Below, piece by piece: positions 1 through 8,122 of a stretch of 32,630 nt of DNA (position 1 is the stretch's first letter; every line of letters starts with the position of its first letter). The notes beneath the pieces were generated by a model, which was given only the letters and a program-made list of their open reading frames with translations, ran no database searches and had not been told where the DNA came from. Origin of the DNA: Acidovorax sp. CF316. GTDB taxonomy: Bacteria > Pseudomonadota > Gammaproteobacteria > Burkholderiales > Burkholderiaceae_C. The position numbers and the translations under genes were made by a program. Where the stretch lies: positions 1 to 32,630 of the forward strand of contig NZ_AKJX01000196.1 in NCBI RefSeq assembly GCF_000276605.1, given 5' to 3'.

Positions 1-750
1 AACGTCAACACCGGCGCGGGCACCAGCTACTACAAGGCCAGCGCCGTGACGCCGCTGGCGGGCCTGGTGATCAAGCCGACGAAGAACATCTCGGTCTACA
101 CCAACTACACCGCTGGCCTGACCCGTGGCGGCACGGCCGGCCCGGGCACGGCCAACGCGGGCGAGACCTTCGCACCGCAGAAGTCCAAGCAGAACGAAAT
201 CGGCGTGAAGGTCGACTGGGGCCAGCTGACCACCCAGGCCGCCGTCTACCAGATCAAGCGCCCGAGCGCCCTGACCGACCCGGCCACCAACCGCTACAGC
301 TTCGGCGGCGAGCAGCGCAACCGCGGCCTGGAACTGACAGCCTACGGCGAAGTGCAGCGCGGCCTGCGTGCCATGGCCAGCGCCTCGTTCAACAATGCCA
401 AGCTCACGCGCACTGCCGGTGGCGTGAACCAGGGCAACGATGCGGCCGGCGTGCCCGACCGCACCTTCAACCTGGGCCTGGACTGGGACACGCCGCTGCA
501 GGGCCTGAGCGTGAACGGCCGGGTGATCAACACCTCCGGCATGTACGCCGACGCCACCAACCGCCTGCGCGTGCCCGCCTGGACGCGCCTGGACATCGGT
601 GCCCGCTACGCCACCAACGTGGCTGGCAAGCCCCTGGTGCTGCGCGCCAACCTGGAGAACGTGTCCGACAAGAACTACTGGGTCATCAGCAACTACGTGA
701 CCGTGGGCGCGCCCCGCACGCTGATGCTGTCGGCCGCTGTGGACTTCTGA
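1..750 (+). CDS. TonB-dependent siderophore receptor, C-terminal part (5' end outside window)
   Basis: The frame is open from base 1, so the gene begins upstream; 249 residues are visible. They form the last part of an outer-membrane beta-barrel: alternating polar and hydrophobic strands, a segment reading NLGLDWDTPLQGLSVNGRV, the ENVSDKNYW motif typical of the last strands of siderophore receptors, and an end in AAVDF with the terminal phenylalanine used in barrel assembly. In this family the receptor binds a ferric siderophore at the cell surface and imports it with TonB-ExbBD energy. The three genes downstream (DUF3649, PepSY, DUF3325) are the usual companions of such receptors, which supports an iron role. 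The substrate cannot be named because the plug domain and most of the barrel lie outside the window. Confidence 0.93.
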   Translation, partial: NVNTGAGTSYYKASAVTPLAGLVIKPTKNISVYTNYTAGLTRGGTAGPGTANAGETFAPQKSKQNEIGVKVDWGQLTTQAAVYQIKRPSALTDPATNRYSFGGEQRNRGLELTAYGEVQRGLRAMASASFNNAKLTRTAGGVNQGNDAAGVPDRTFNLGLDWDTPLQGLSVNGRVINTSGMYADATNRLRVPAWTRLDIGARYATNVAGKPLVLRANLENVSDKNYWVISNYVTVGAPRTLMLSAAVDF

Positions 751-766
751 GGCACCGAACCCTGAC

Positions 767-1111
767 ATGACGCAAGTCCACACTGTCCGGGGCGCTGCAG
801 TGCGCCCCATGATGGCCGTGCTGCGCGGTATCTGGCGCGCCGGGCCGCTGGTGTCGCGCATCGTGGCGGCCATCGGCGGCGGCTATGTGCTGGCGGCGCT
901 GTTCAGCGTGGCCGTGCTGGCCCTGCCCATGGCCCGGCCCCAGGCCGTGATCACGGGCATGCTGGCCAGCTTCGCGATCTACACATGCGCGGTGATCTGG
1001 GTGTTTGCCGTGCGCAGCGCCTGGCGCGCCTGGGCCGGGCTGGTGGTGGTGGCATTGCCGCTGGCACTGGCTGCATGGACCGTGTGGTCCTCTGCAGGAG
1101 CTTCCCAATGA
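767..1111 (+). CDS. DUF3649-type small inner-membrane protein of iron-uptake cluster
   Basis: A 114-residue, very hydrophobic protein with about three membrane helices (roughly residues 30-52, 60-82 and 88-107) and short polar ends. Its size, composition and place between a TonB receptor and a PepSY protein match the DUF3649 family, found in siderophore uptake clusters; the biochemical role is unknown. The ATG at 767 lies 16 bases after the receptor stop with only a weak ribosome site; in-frame ATGs at 809 and 812 are alternative starts that would remove a polar N-terminus. Its stop overlaps the next start (ATGA, 1108-1111), so it is translationally coupled to the PepSY gene. Confidence 0.8.
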   Translation: MTQVHTVRGAAVRPMMAVLRGIWRAGPLVSRIVAAIGGGYVLAALFSVAVLALPMARPQAVITGMLASFAIYTCAVIWVFAVRSAWRAWAGLVVVALPLALAAWTVWSSAGASQ

Positions 1112-2760
1112 CGACCTACAACGACGTACCGGATGACGAGCCCAAGGCACCGGGCATCCGCCAGACCATGTCGGACCTGCATACCTGGGCCGGCCTGCTG
1201 TGCGGCTGGTTCCTGTATGCGATGTTCCTCACGGGTACTGTGAGCTACTTCAAGGACGAGATCTCGCAGTGGATGCGGCCCGAACTGCCGCACCGTGCGG
1301 TGGTGCCCGATGCGGCCGAGTCGGCCCAGCGCATCGCCAACCAGCTCATCGCGCTGGTGCCCAATGCGCCGCAGTGGAGCATGCGCCTGCCCGACGAGCG
1401 CTACACCACGGTGGACAGCTTCTGGCGCCTGCCGCGCGGCCAGGGCCCGGCGGCGAATGGGCGCAACTTCGGCAGCGCCAATTTCGACCCGCTGACCGGT
1501 GAGAAGGTGGCTTCGCGCGAAACCGTGGGTGGGGAGTTCTTCTACCGCTTCCACTTCCAGTTCCACTACATGCCCGTGCTCTGGGGCCGCTGGCTCGCGG
1601 GCTTCTGCGCCATGTTCATGCTGGTGGCCATCGTCAGCGGGGTCATCACGCACAAGAAGATCTTCACCGACTTCTTCACCTTCCGCTGGGGCAAGGGCCA
1701 GCGCTCGTGGCTGGATGCGCACAACGCGCTGTCGGTGTTCGGGCTGCCGTTCCACTTCATGATCACCTACACCGGCCTGGTCACGCTGATGGCGTTGTAC
1801 ATGCCGTTCGGCGAGCAGGCGGTGTACAAGACACCGGCGCAGAAGCAGGAAATGACCTCCCAGCTCAGCGCCTTCATCCAGCCCGGCAAGGCCACGGGCC
1901 AACCGGCAGCGCTGGCGCCGGTGGACGAGATGGTGCGCCAGGCCCAGGCCCGCTGGGGCGAGGGCAACGTGGGCCGCGTCACCGCCACCAATGCGGGCGA
2001 CGCGGCTGCGCGCGTGAGCGTCACGCGTGGCGAGGAAGGCCGGGTCTCCATGAGCCCGCAGTACATGCTGTTCGACGGTGTGAGCGGCAAGCTGCTGGAG
2101 GTCAAGGAGGGCGTGGGCCCCGCGGCCGAAACGCGCGGCGTGCTGTACTCGCTGCACCTGGGGCGCTTTTCCGACCTGCACATGCGCTGGCTGTACTTCA
2201 TCGTGAGCCTGGCCGGCACGGCCATGGTGGGCACGGGCCTGGTGATGTGGACCGTCAAGCGCCGCCAGAAGCTGGGCAACCCGGAGCGGCCGCATTTCGG
2301 CTTCCGCCTGGTGGAGAAGCTCAACATCGCCAGCATCGCGGGCCTGTCCATCGCGATGGCCGGCTTCCTCTGGGGCAACCGCCTGTTGCCGCAGGGCATG
2401 GCCGAGCGCACCGCCTGGGAGGTACACGTGTTCTTCATCGTCTGGGCGCTGACGCTGGCGCACGCCATGCTGCGCCCTTCGCGCCGCGCCTGGATCGAGC
2501 AGTTCTGGGTCGGCGCAGCGGCGCTGGCGCTGCTGCCCGTGGTCAGCGCACTGACCACCGAGCGGCCGCTGTGGCGCAGCCTGGCCCAGGGGGACTGGGT
2601 GTTCGCCGGCTTCGAGCTCATGCTCTGGGTGCTGGCCGGCCTGCATGTGTGGCTGGCGGTGCGCACGGCGCGCCACCAGGGGCCCAAGCGCCGTGCGGCG
2701 CGCGCGCCCGCGGCGTCCAACGTGCCCGCCGGCGCAGCCATGGCCAAGGAAGGTGCCTGA
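1108..2760 (+). CDS. PepSY-associated transmembrane protein, probable siderophore-iron reductase
   Basis: A 550-residue inner-membrane protein. It starts at ATG 1108 with AGGAG at 1096-1100, overlapping the preceding stop; the same frame is open further upstream, but that extension lies inside the DUF3649 gene. The N-terminus (DLHTWAGLLCGWFLYAMF) is the first helix typical of PepSY_TM proteins. Further helices lie near residues 170-192, 215-238, 368-390 and in the C-terminal third, with a large soluble part between them. Histidine-rich stretches such as YRFHFQFHYMP and the WLDAHNALSVFGLPFHF region suit haem or metal handling. Relatives such as FoxB act in the inner membrane in the reduction and release of iron from siderophores. 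The family is clear; the substrate and the reductase activity are inferred. Confidence 0.88.
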   Translation: MTTYNDVPDDEPKAPGIRQTMSDLHTWAGLLCGWFLYAMFLTGTVSYFKDEISQWMRPELPHRAVVPDAAESAQRIANQLIALVPNAPQWSMRLPDERYTTVDSFWRLPRGQGPAANGRNFGSANFDPLTGEKVASRETVGGEFFYRFHFQFHYMPVLWGRWLAGFCAMFMLVAIVSGVITHKKIFTDFFTFRWGKGQRSWLDAHNALSVFGLPFHFMITYTGLVTLMALYMPFGEQAVYKTPAQKQEMTSQLSAFIQPGKATGQPAALAPVDEMVRQAQARWGEGNVGRVTATNAGDAAARVSVTRGEEGRVSMSPQYMLFDGVSGKLLEVKEGVGPAAETRGVLYSLHLGRFSDLHMRWLYFIVSLAGTAMVGTGLVMWTVKRRQKLGNPERPHFGFRLVEKLNIASIAGLSIAMAGFLWGNRLLPQGMAERTAWEVHVFFIVWALTLAHAMLRPSRRAWIEQFWVGAAALALLPVVSALTTERPLWRSLAQGDWVFAGFELMLWVLAGLHVWLAVRTARHQGPKRRAARAPAASNVPAGAAMAKEGA

Positions 2761-3044
2761 TGGTCCACGCAGCCACCTTCCTGGTCTGCCTCGTCGCGTT
2801 CGCGGCGCTGGCGCTGGGCACCGAACGCCAGCAGGACGACCTGTTCGGCCAGCCACTGCCCGTGCGCGCTACCCGGCTGTGGCGCCTGCTGGGCTGGGGC
2901 GCGCTGGTTCTGGCGCTGGCCATCATCGTGCAGGCCCAGGGCTGGGGCATGGGGCTGGTGAGCTACAGCGGCCACACCAGCCTGGCGGCCGGCATCGTGC
3001 TGGGCGCGTTGATCGTGCACAGCCGCAGGCGCGGGCGGCGCTGA
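2760..3044 (+). CDS. DUF3325-type small membrane protein
   Basis: A 94-residue protein with about three hydrophobic segments (roughly residues 3-20, 42-60 and 70-88) and a basic C-terminus (HSRRRGRR). The start is ATG 2760, overlapping the PepSY stop as TGATG, with AAGGAAGG at 2746-2753 as ribosome site, so it is coupled to the gene before it. Size, topology and position match DUF3325, the usual last member of receptor / DUF3649 / PepSY / DUF3325 iron clusters. The function of the family is unknown; a structural or accessory role to the PepSY protein is likely. Confidence 0.8.
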   Translation: MVHAATFLVCLVAFAALALGTERQQDDLFGQPLPVRATRLWRLLGWGALVLALAIIVQAQGWGMGLVSYSGHTSLAAGIVLGALIVHSRRRGRR

Positions 3045-3061
3045 GCCGCCAGCCCTTTCTT
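3034..3061 (+). terminator. Stem-loop over the stop codon, probable end of iron-uptake operon
   Basis: GGCGGC (3034-3039) and GCCGCC (3045-3050) form a perfect 6-bp stem with a GCTGA loop that contains the DUF3325 stop codon, followed by a T-rich run (CCCTTTCTTC, 3053-3062). It lies between convergent genes and could serve both strands. The T-run is imperfect, so termination is likely but not certain. Confidence 0.45.
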
Positions 3062-3567
3062 CAGCGGCGCGGTGCCTGCGCCCGCCGGCGTGAGCGCAGC
3101 ACGACCACCTGGGCGGCATAGCCAAGAACAAAGATGGCCAGCCAGGCCAGTAGTGCACCGCGCACGAGCGCCGAGTCCGGGCCCGAAGCCAGGGGTTGGG
3201 CGGGCGGCAGGCGCGTCAGCGTCTCGTTGATGCCGGGCACCAGCAGCAGAAAGACGCTGAACGACCATCCCAAGGTCGCCAGATAGGCGCTGGCCCGCCC
3301 GAGGAACGACAGTTTCGGTGCCAGCCAGGCGCCGAAGACTGCGAGCAGCGCCAGGATGCCCAGCGCATGCCCGGCGTTGAACCCCCCGGTGCTCGACAGG
3401 CCGAAGGCCGTGAGCACCGAGAGCACCAGGCCCACCAGGTACACGCGGCCGGGGCGGGTCGCTGGATCGATGCCGCCGAAGCGGGCAAAGCTGTAGAGCG
3501 CCGCGCCCAGCGGCACGAGGCTGATGGCGGTGTGGGCGATGCCAAGGAGGGAGAGGGGATTGGGCAT
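3061..3567 (-). CDS. Unrecognised multi-helix membrane protein
   Basis: I chose the start at 3567 (MPNPLSLLGIAHTAISLVPL), where the hydrophobic protein begins; the frame runs 27 codons further upstream, but that part would cross the operator at 3645-3664 and looks non-coding. The product has 168 residues with about five membrane helices (roughly 4-24, 35-55, 62-82, 90-112 and 132-155) and an arginine-rich C-terminus. No family is recognised with confidence. It is divergent from the two-component system, and the intergenic dyad sits between the two, so it could be a target of that response regulator. There is no good ribosome site before the chosen start. Confidence 0.65.
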   Translation of the reverse strand: MPNPLSLLGIAHTAISLVPLGAALYSFARFGGIDPATRPGRVYLVGLVLSVLTAFGLSSTGGFNAGHALGILALLAVFGAWLAPKLSFLGRASAYLATLGWSFSVFLLLVPGINETLTRLPPAQPLASGPDSALVRGALLAWLAIFVLGYAAQVVVLRSRRRAQAPRR

Positions 3568-3644
3568 GGAAAAGGGTCTCGTGGTGGGGGTTCTCTGGTG
3601 ATGGGGCAGTCTAGGATTGCGCGCCCCGGGCAGGGGTGACAAGT

Positions 3645-3664
3645 GCATGACAAAGCTGTCATGC
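3645..3664. promoter_or_regulatory. CusR/CopR-like operator dyad
   Basis: GCATGACA (3645-3652), spacer AAGC, TGTCATGC (3657-3664) is a perfect inverted repeat. Its core ATGACAAAGCTGTCAT differs in one base from the E. coli CusR box (ATGACAANNTTGTCAT, from memory). An extra half-like TGACAAG lies just upstream at 3637-3643. The dyad is 37 bases before the response-regulator start, so autoregulation is likely; the divergent membrane gene may also be controlled. Confidence 0.65.
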
Positions 3665-3701
3665 GCCGCCCACCGCGTGGCTTTGCCCGAGAATCGATGG
3701 C

Positions 3702-4397
3702 ATGAAGATCCTGGTCATCGAGGACGACCCCAAGACGGGGGACTACCTGAAGAAGGGCCTGCGCGAGAGCGGCTACAGCGTGGACCTGGCGCGCACGGGC
3801 ACCGAGGGCCTGCGCATGGCGCTGGCCCATGCCTACGACCTGGTGGTGCTGGATGTCAGCCTGCCGGGCATCGATGGCTGGCAGATCATGCCGGCGCTGC
3901 GCGAGAAGGGTGATCTGCGTGTGCTGTTCCTCACGGCGCGCGACCAGCTGAGCGACCGCATCCGCGGGCTGGAACTCGGCGCCGACGACTACCTCGTGAA
4001 ACCGTTCTCGTTCACCGAGCTGGTGCTGCGCATCCGCACCCTGCTGCGGCGGGGGCCGGCCCGCGAAGCCGATGTGTACGAGGTGGCGGGCCTGCGCCTG
4101 GACGTGCTGCGGCGCAAGGTGACCCGCGAAGGGGCGGAGATCGCCCTCTCGAACAAGGAATTTCTGCTGCTGCACCTGCTGGTGAAGCGGCAGGGCGAGG
4201 CGCTGCCGCGCACGCTGATCGCCTCCGAGGTGTGGAACATGAATTTCGACAGCGACACCAATGTCGTCGACGTCGCAGTCAAGCGCCTGCGTGCCAAGGT
4301 CGACAAGCCGTTTGCCGCGCCGCTGATCCACACCGTGCGCCATGTCGGCTATGCCTTTGGCGACCTGCCCTCGGACCCGACCGGGAGTGGTGATTGA
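3702..4397 (+). CDS. OmpR/PhoB-family response regulator, heavy-metal (CusR/CopR) type
   Basis: A 231-residue regulator. The receiver domain covers about residues 1-115, with acidic pocket E7-D8-D9, phosphoacceptor D51, T78 (LTARD) and K100 (KPFSFTELVLRIRTLLRR). A winged-helix trans_reg_C domain covers about 125-222 (LSNKEFLLLHLLVKRQGEALPR, then TNVVDVAVKRLRAKVDKPF, then HTVRHVGYAF). These features place it with CusR, CopR and IrlR, which answer copper, silver or other metals, or reactive species in HprR. The ATG at 3702 follows the dyad at 3645-3664. The stop overlaps the kinase start as TGATG. The true signal is unknown; the neighbouring iron cluster and membrane protein are candidate targets. 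Confidence 0.93.
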   Translation: MKILVIEDDPKTGDYLKKGLRESGYSVDLARTGTEGLRMALAHAYDLVVLDVSLPGIDGWQIMPALREKGDLRVLFLTARDQLSDRIRGLELGADDYLVKPFSFTELVLRIRTLLRRGPAREADVYEVAGLRLDVLRRKVTREGAEIALSNKEFLLLHLLVKRQGEALPRTLIASEVWNMNFDSDTNVVDVAVKRLRAKVDKPFAAPLIHTVRHVGYAFGDLPSDPTGSGD

Positions 4398-5800
4398 TGG
4401 TGGTGCGCTGGTTGCCCCGCTCGCTGGCCGTGCGCGTGACCCTGCTGTGCGGCTTGATCGCGGTGTCGGTCACCGGCATGCTGGGCGGCAACTACTTCTT
4501 TGCCGCGCGCAGCGCCATCCTCGCCCATGCCGACGAGCAGCTGATCATGCGGGTGGAGCGGTTGCGCCGCCTGCTCGGCGATGCGCGCAGCGTGCAGGAG
4601 CTGCGCGACCAGGCGATGCTGCTCGAGGCCCTGTCGGGCAGTTCGGGCGATGTCTTCGTCCTGCGCCGCACGGGCGAGGGGCCGCTGGTCGAAGTCAACC
4701 CGGGCCAGGTGGCGCCGCCGGCCTGTGCCGTACCCGCCGCCGCCGACAGGCCGCTGGCGCGGGCCGATGTGTGCCACAGCGAGACCCCGGGCGTGCCCCG
4801 CATGCACTGGGCCGCGGGCGCGGCGCGCTCGGGCCACGACGGGCGGATGGTGGAGGTGCTGGCGGGGCATGCGCTGGCCAGCGAGATGCAGATGATCCGG
4901 CGCAGCCGCGACCAGGTGCTGTTCAGCACCTTCCTGGCCGTGCTCGCCTGTTCGCTGCTGGTCTACTGGGTGCTGCGCCATGGCCTGAGGCCGCTGCACC
5001 GGGTGGCGGCGCAGGCCTCGCTGATCGAGCCGATCAACCTGGCGATCCGCTTGCCCGAATACGATGCGCCGCTGGAGCTGCAGCAGATGGTGGCGGTGTT
5101 CAATGCCATGCTGGACCGCATCGCCACCGGCTATGGCCGGCTGTCGCAGTTCTCGGCCGATCTGGCGCACGAGATCCGCACGCCGGTCGGTGCCGTGATC
5201 GGGCAGACGCAGGTGGCGCTCAGCCGCACCCGCAGCCCCGAGGAGTACCGGCAGGTGCTCGAATCCAACCTGGAGGAGCTGAACCGCCTGCGCCGCACCG
5301 TCGACGACATTCTGTTCCTGGCCCAGGCCGACCATGCCACGCTGCAGATCGAGCGCACGCCCATGGACATGGCGGCCGAGCTGCAGCGCATCGCCGACTA
5401 CTTCGAGGGCCCGGCCGACGAGGCGGGCTTGCGCTTCGTGGTGCAGGCCGGTGGCATGGCCCGCGTGAACCCGCCGCTCGCCCTGCGCGCGTTGCACAAC
5501 CTGGTGGTCAATGCGGTGCGCTACAGCACGCCCGGAACCGTGGTCCGCCTGGCGGCCTCCGAGGAGGAAGGTGCCTCAACGATGGTGGTGGAGAACCAGG
5601 GCCTGCCGATTCCGCCCGCGCAGATGGAGCGGCTCTTCGACCGCTTCTACCGCGCCGAGGCCGTGCACGACCGCCCCGCGGAGTCCAGCGGCCTGGGCCT
5701 GGCGATCGTCAAGGCCATCATGGACCTGCATGGGGGCGAGGTCCGGGCGTCGTGCCCGGCACCGGGCACGATCCGTTTCGAACTGCGGTTCCCGCGCTGA
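4397..5800 (+). CDS. Membrane sensor histidine kinase (CusS-like partner)
   Basis: A 467-residue kinase starting at ATG 4397, overlapping the regulator stop, with GGGAG nearby as ribosome site. Order of parts: first membrane helix about residues 13-35, periplasmic sensor about 36-173, second helix about 174-193, HAMP-like linker, dimerisation/phosphoacceptor region with H258 (FSADLAHEIRTPVGAV), then the ATPase domain with N-box (LHNLVVNAVRYS, about 366-377) and G-box (GLGLAIVKAIMDLHGG). The periplasmic part holds two cysteines and a following histidine (PPACAVP and ADVCHSE), which could bind a metal or form a disulfide. It should phosphorylate the regulator encoded just before it. The ligand cannot be read from the sequence. 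Confidence 0.93.
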   Translation: MVVRWLPRSLAVRVTLLCGLIAVSVTGMLGGNYFFAARSAILAHADEQLIMRVERLRRLLGDARSVQELRDQAMLLEALSGSSGDVFVLRRTGEGPLVEVNPGQVAPPACAVPAAADRPLARADVCHSETPGVPRMHWAAGAARSGHDGRMVEVLAGHALASEMQMIRRSRDQVLFSTFLAVLACSLLVYWVLRHGLRPLHRVAAQASLIEPINLAIRLPEYDAPLELQQMVAVFNAMLDRIATGYGRLSQFSADLAHEIRTPVGAVIGQTQVALSRTRSPEEYRQVLESNLEELNRLRRTVDDILFLAQADHATLQIERTPMDMAAELQRIADYFEGPADEAGLRFVVQAGGMARVNPPLALRALHNLVVNAVRYSTPGTVVRLAASEEEGASTMVVENQGLPIPPAQMERLFDRFYRAEAVHDRPAESSGLGLAIVKAIMDLHGGEVRASCPAPGTIRFELRFPR

Positions 5801-5826
5801 GCGGATCGCCGGCACACCCCGCAGGC

Positions 5827-6642
5827 TCACATCGTGAAGTCGTAGCCGATGGTGATGGGCGCGTGGTCCGAGAACTTCACGTCCTTGTAGATGGCCTCGG
5901 TGCGCGCCAGCGCTGCCATCGCCGGGGTGGCCAGGTGGTAGTCCAGGCGCCAGCCCACGTTGTTGGCATAGGCCTGGCCGCGGTTGCTCCACCATGTGTA
6001 CGCGGTGTCGGTGGTGGTCGGTTGTAACTGACGGTAAACGTCGATCAGACCGCCGCCTTCATCAGTTGTGTGCAACAACTTTGTCATCCAGGCCCGTTCT
6101 TCGGGCAGGAAACCGCTGTTTTTCTGGTTGCTGCGCCAGTTCTTGAGGTCGATCTGCTGGTGCGCGATGTTGATGTCGCCGCACAGGATGAACTCGCGCT
6201 CGCCCTTGAGCGTCATGAGGTGGGGATGGAACTCGGCGAGAAAGCGGTACTTGGCGAGCTGGCGCTCCTCGCCCGAGGAGCCGCTCGGGAAATAGGCGCT
6301 GATGATGGACAGCTTGCGCGCAGGGGTGTCAAAGCGCAGTTCGAGGTAGCGGCCTTCGGCATCGAACTCGGTCGAGCCGTAGCCCACGACCACGTCGCTG
6401 GGCAGGTGGCGGGTGTAGATGCCCACGCCCGAGTAGCCCTTCTTCTGGGCGTAGTGGAAGTGGCCGTCCATCTCGGCCAGGCGCTCGAAGCGTGTGGCAA
6501 TGTCGGCGGCCTGCGCCTTGACTTCCTGCACGCAAATACAATCTGGCCGTGTGGCAGCCATCCAGCTTTCCACCCCCTTGGTGGTGGCGGACCGGATGCC
6601 ATTGAGGTTGAGGCTGGTCAAATTGAACAAGGAATTTCCCAT
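5827..6642 (-). CDS. xth: Exodeoxyribonuclease III (AP endonuclease, Xth family)
   Basis: A 271-residue enzyme of the exonuclease/endonuclease/phosphatase fold: N-terminal [16 protein letters not shown], catalytic glutamate E40 in [15 protein letters not shown], the GDINIAH segment, WRLDYHLAT and the final SDHAPI with D259-H260. It cuts DNA at abasic sites and degrades 3' ends in base-excision repair. The ATG at 6642 overlaps the pyrE ATG on the other strand and has no clear ribosome site; a TTG at codon 5 (6630) sits just before the conserved part and is an alternative start. Homologues begin close to the NLTSLNLNG segment, so either choice is possible. Confident family call; the exact start is uncertain. 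Confidence 0.92.
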   Translation of the reverse strand: MGNSLFNLTSLNLNGIRSATTKGVESWMAATRPDCICVQEVKAQAADIATRFERLAEMDGHFHYAQKKGYSGVGIYTRHLPSDVVVGYGSTEFDAEGRYLELRFDTPARKLSIISAYFPSGSSGEERQLAKYRFLAEFHPHLMTLKGEREFILCGDINIAHQQIDLKNWRSNQKNSGFLPEERAWMTKLLHTTDEGGGLIDVYRQLQPTTTDTAYTWWSNRGQAYANNVGWRLDYHLATPAMAALARTEAIYKDVKFSDHAPITIGYDFTM

Positions 6643-7339
6643 GGTAGATGTAGGTAGCCAGGGCCCGGATCAGGGCCAGCTGGCGCAGGACTTTGTGCGG
6701 TTTGCCGTCGAATCGGGGGTGCTGCGCTTTGGGGAATTCAAGACCAAGGCCGGGCGCCTGAGTCCTTATTTCTTCAATGCAGGCCTGTTCGACGATGGCA
6801 GCAAGATGGGGCGCCTGGCCGAATTCTATGCAAAAGCCCTGATCGCCAGCGGCATCGAGTTCGACATGGTGTTCGGGCCCGCCTACAAGGGCATCCCGCT
6901 GGCCGCCACCGTGGCGGTGGAGCTGGCGCGCCATGGGCGCAATGTGCCCTTTGCCTACAACCGCAAGGAGGCCAAGGACCATGGTGAAGGCGGCACCCTG
7001 GTGGGCGCGCCCCTGCAAGGCCGCGTGCTGATCGTGGACGACGTGATGTCCGCCGGCACTGCCGCGCGCGAGTCCATCGCCCTCATCCAGGCCGCCGGTG
7101 CCACTCCCCATGCCGTGGCCATTGCACTGGACCGCCAGGAGAAAGCCACCGAAAATGGACTGGACGTGGAGCACAGTGCAGTGCAGTATGTGCGCCAGCA
7201 GCTTGGAATGAAGGTTTGTACTATCGCCAAGCTGGCAGACTTATTGCTGTACCTATCGCAAACAGGGGGGGCGGAGATGCGCGCCCACCACGAGCGGGTT
7301 TCCGCATACCGCGAGCGGTACGGGGTGAATGAAGGGTAA
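6641..7339 (+). CDS. pyrE: Orotate phosphoribosyltransferase
   Basis: A 232-residue enzyme that joins orotate to PRPP to give OMP, the fifth step of de novo pyrimidine synthesis, in the cytosol. The PRPP loop [13 protein letters not shown] lies at about residues 129-141; [14 protein letters not shown] and [11 protein letters not shown] are typical of PyrE, as is the catalytic loop [13 protein letters not shown]. The frame extends upstream, but ATG 6641 has AAGGAA eight bases before it and gives the usual family length. This ATG shares two bases with the divergent exonuclease III start, so the pyrE promoter must lie inside the exonuclease gene. The downstream DUF4124 gene starts four bases after the stop and is probably co-transcribed. 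Confidence 0.96.
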   Translation: MVDVGSQGPDQGQLAQDFVRFAVESGVLRFGEFKTKAGRLSPYFFNAGLFDDGSKMGRLAEFYAKALIASGIEFDMVFGPAYKGIPLAATVAVELARHGRNVPFAYNRKEAKDHGEGGTLVGAPLQGRVLIVDDVMSAGTAARESIALIQAAGATPHAVAIALDRQEKATENGLDVEHSAVQYVRQQLGMKVCTIAKLADLLLYLSQTGGAEMRAHHERVSAYRERYGVNEG

Positions 7340-7343
7340 TTAG

Positions 7344-8039
7344 TTGCACAAGACGGCGTGGCTTATCGGCGAGTTGGCATTGGCAGGCCTGGCCACGGCA
7401 TCCGTGTGGGCGCAGCAGCCTACGGGCCCCGTAGGCAGTATCTACACCTGCACGGACCGCAATGGGCGCAAGCTCACGGCGGACCGGCCGATTGCCGACT
7501 GCCTGGACCGCGAGCAGCGAGAGCTGGCCCCCTCGGGCATGGTGCGGCGCCAGGTCGGCCCGGTGCTGTCCGAGCAGGAGCGTGCGGTGGTCGAGGCGCG
7601 CCAGCGCAAGGAGGCCGAGGAGCGCTCCCGTGCCCTGGAGGAGCGCCGCCGCGAGCGTGCCTTGACGGCGCGCTACCCCGACAAGGCAGCCCACGACGTG
7701 GAGCGCAAGGCCGCCATCCAGATGGTGGAAGACGTCGCCGCCACGGCAGAAAAGCGCCTCATCGAGTTGCGCCAGCAGCGCAAGACGCTGGACACCGAGA
7801 TGGAGTTCTACAAGAAGGACCCGAGCAAGGCGCCGATGGTGCTGCGCACGCGGATCGCCGAGAACGAAGACAGCGTTGCCGAGCAGCAGCGCTTCATTGC
7901 CGGCCAGGGTGACGAGAAGCGCCGGGTGCACCAGCGCTTCGATGTGGAGCTGGCACAGCTGCGCAAGCTGTGGGACGAGCAGCGGGGCGTTGCGGTGCCC
8001 GGTGCCGCCACCCCGGCATCCGCTGGCGGCTCACGCTGA
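7344..8039 (+). CDS. Secreted DUF4124 protein with long coiled coil
   Basis: A 231-residue protein that starts at TTG 7344, four bases after pyrE, with GAAGGG at 7331-7336 as ribosome site; no ATG is available before the signal peptide. Residues 1-23 form a signal peptide ending in SVWA. A DUF4124-like segment follows (IYTCTDRNGRKLTADRPIADC, with two cysteines able to pair), then a highly charged alpha-helical region rich in Arg, Glu and Gln (about 75-215) that should form a coiled coil, and a low-complexity tail. It is probably periplasmic. The function of DUF4124 proteins is not established. The rare TTG start and tight spacing suggest translation coupled to pyrE. Confidence 0.85.
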   Translation: MHKTAWLIGELALAGLATASVWAQQPTGPVGSIYTCTDRNGRKLTADRPIADCLDREQRELAPSGMVRRQVGPVLSEQERAVVEARQRKEAEERSRALEERRRERALTARYPDKAAHDVERKAAIQMVEDVAATAEKRLIELRQQRKTLDTEMEFYKKDPSKAPMVLRTRIAENEDSVAEQQRFIAGQGDEKRRVHQRFDVELAQLRKLWDEQRGVAVPGAATPASAGGSR

Positions 8040-8051
8040 GCCTACATCCCT

Positions 8052-8108
8052 GGAACCCCGGGCGGGGTTCCGTGGGGCAGACACCTTCCAGGGGATGGAA
8101 GGAAGGTG
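8052..8108. terminator. Two back-to-back stem-loops between convergent genes
   Basis: Hairpin 1 has a perfect 8-bp stem, GGAACCCC (8052-8059) with GGGGTTCC (8064-8071), 12 bases after the DUF4124 stop. Hairpin 2 has a perfect 8-bp stem, CACCTTCC (8082-8089) with GGAAGGTG (8101-8108), 14 bases after the gatB stop on the other strand. Each gene thus has its own hairpin at the same distance. Neither has a T-run, so they may terminate weakly or protect 3' ends. Confidence 0.6.
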
Positions 8109-8122
8109 CCCGGGGAACGGTG

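Noticed and set aside
979..2856. A 625-codon open frame antisense to the PepSY gene
   Set aside because: Its composition is Arg/His/Gln/Ala-rich and shows no domain; it is the usual by-product of strong third-position GC bias in the real gene on the other strand. The same holds for long antisense frames over gatB, gatA, mreB, mrdA, the porin and amtB.
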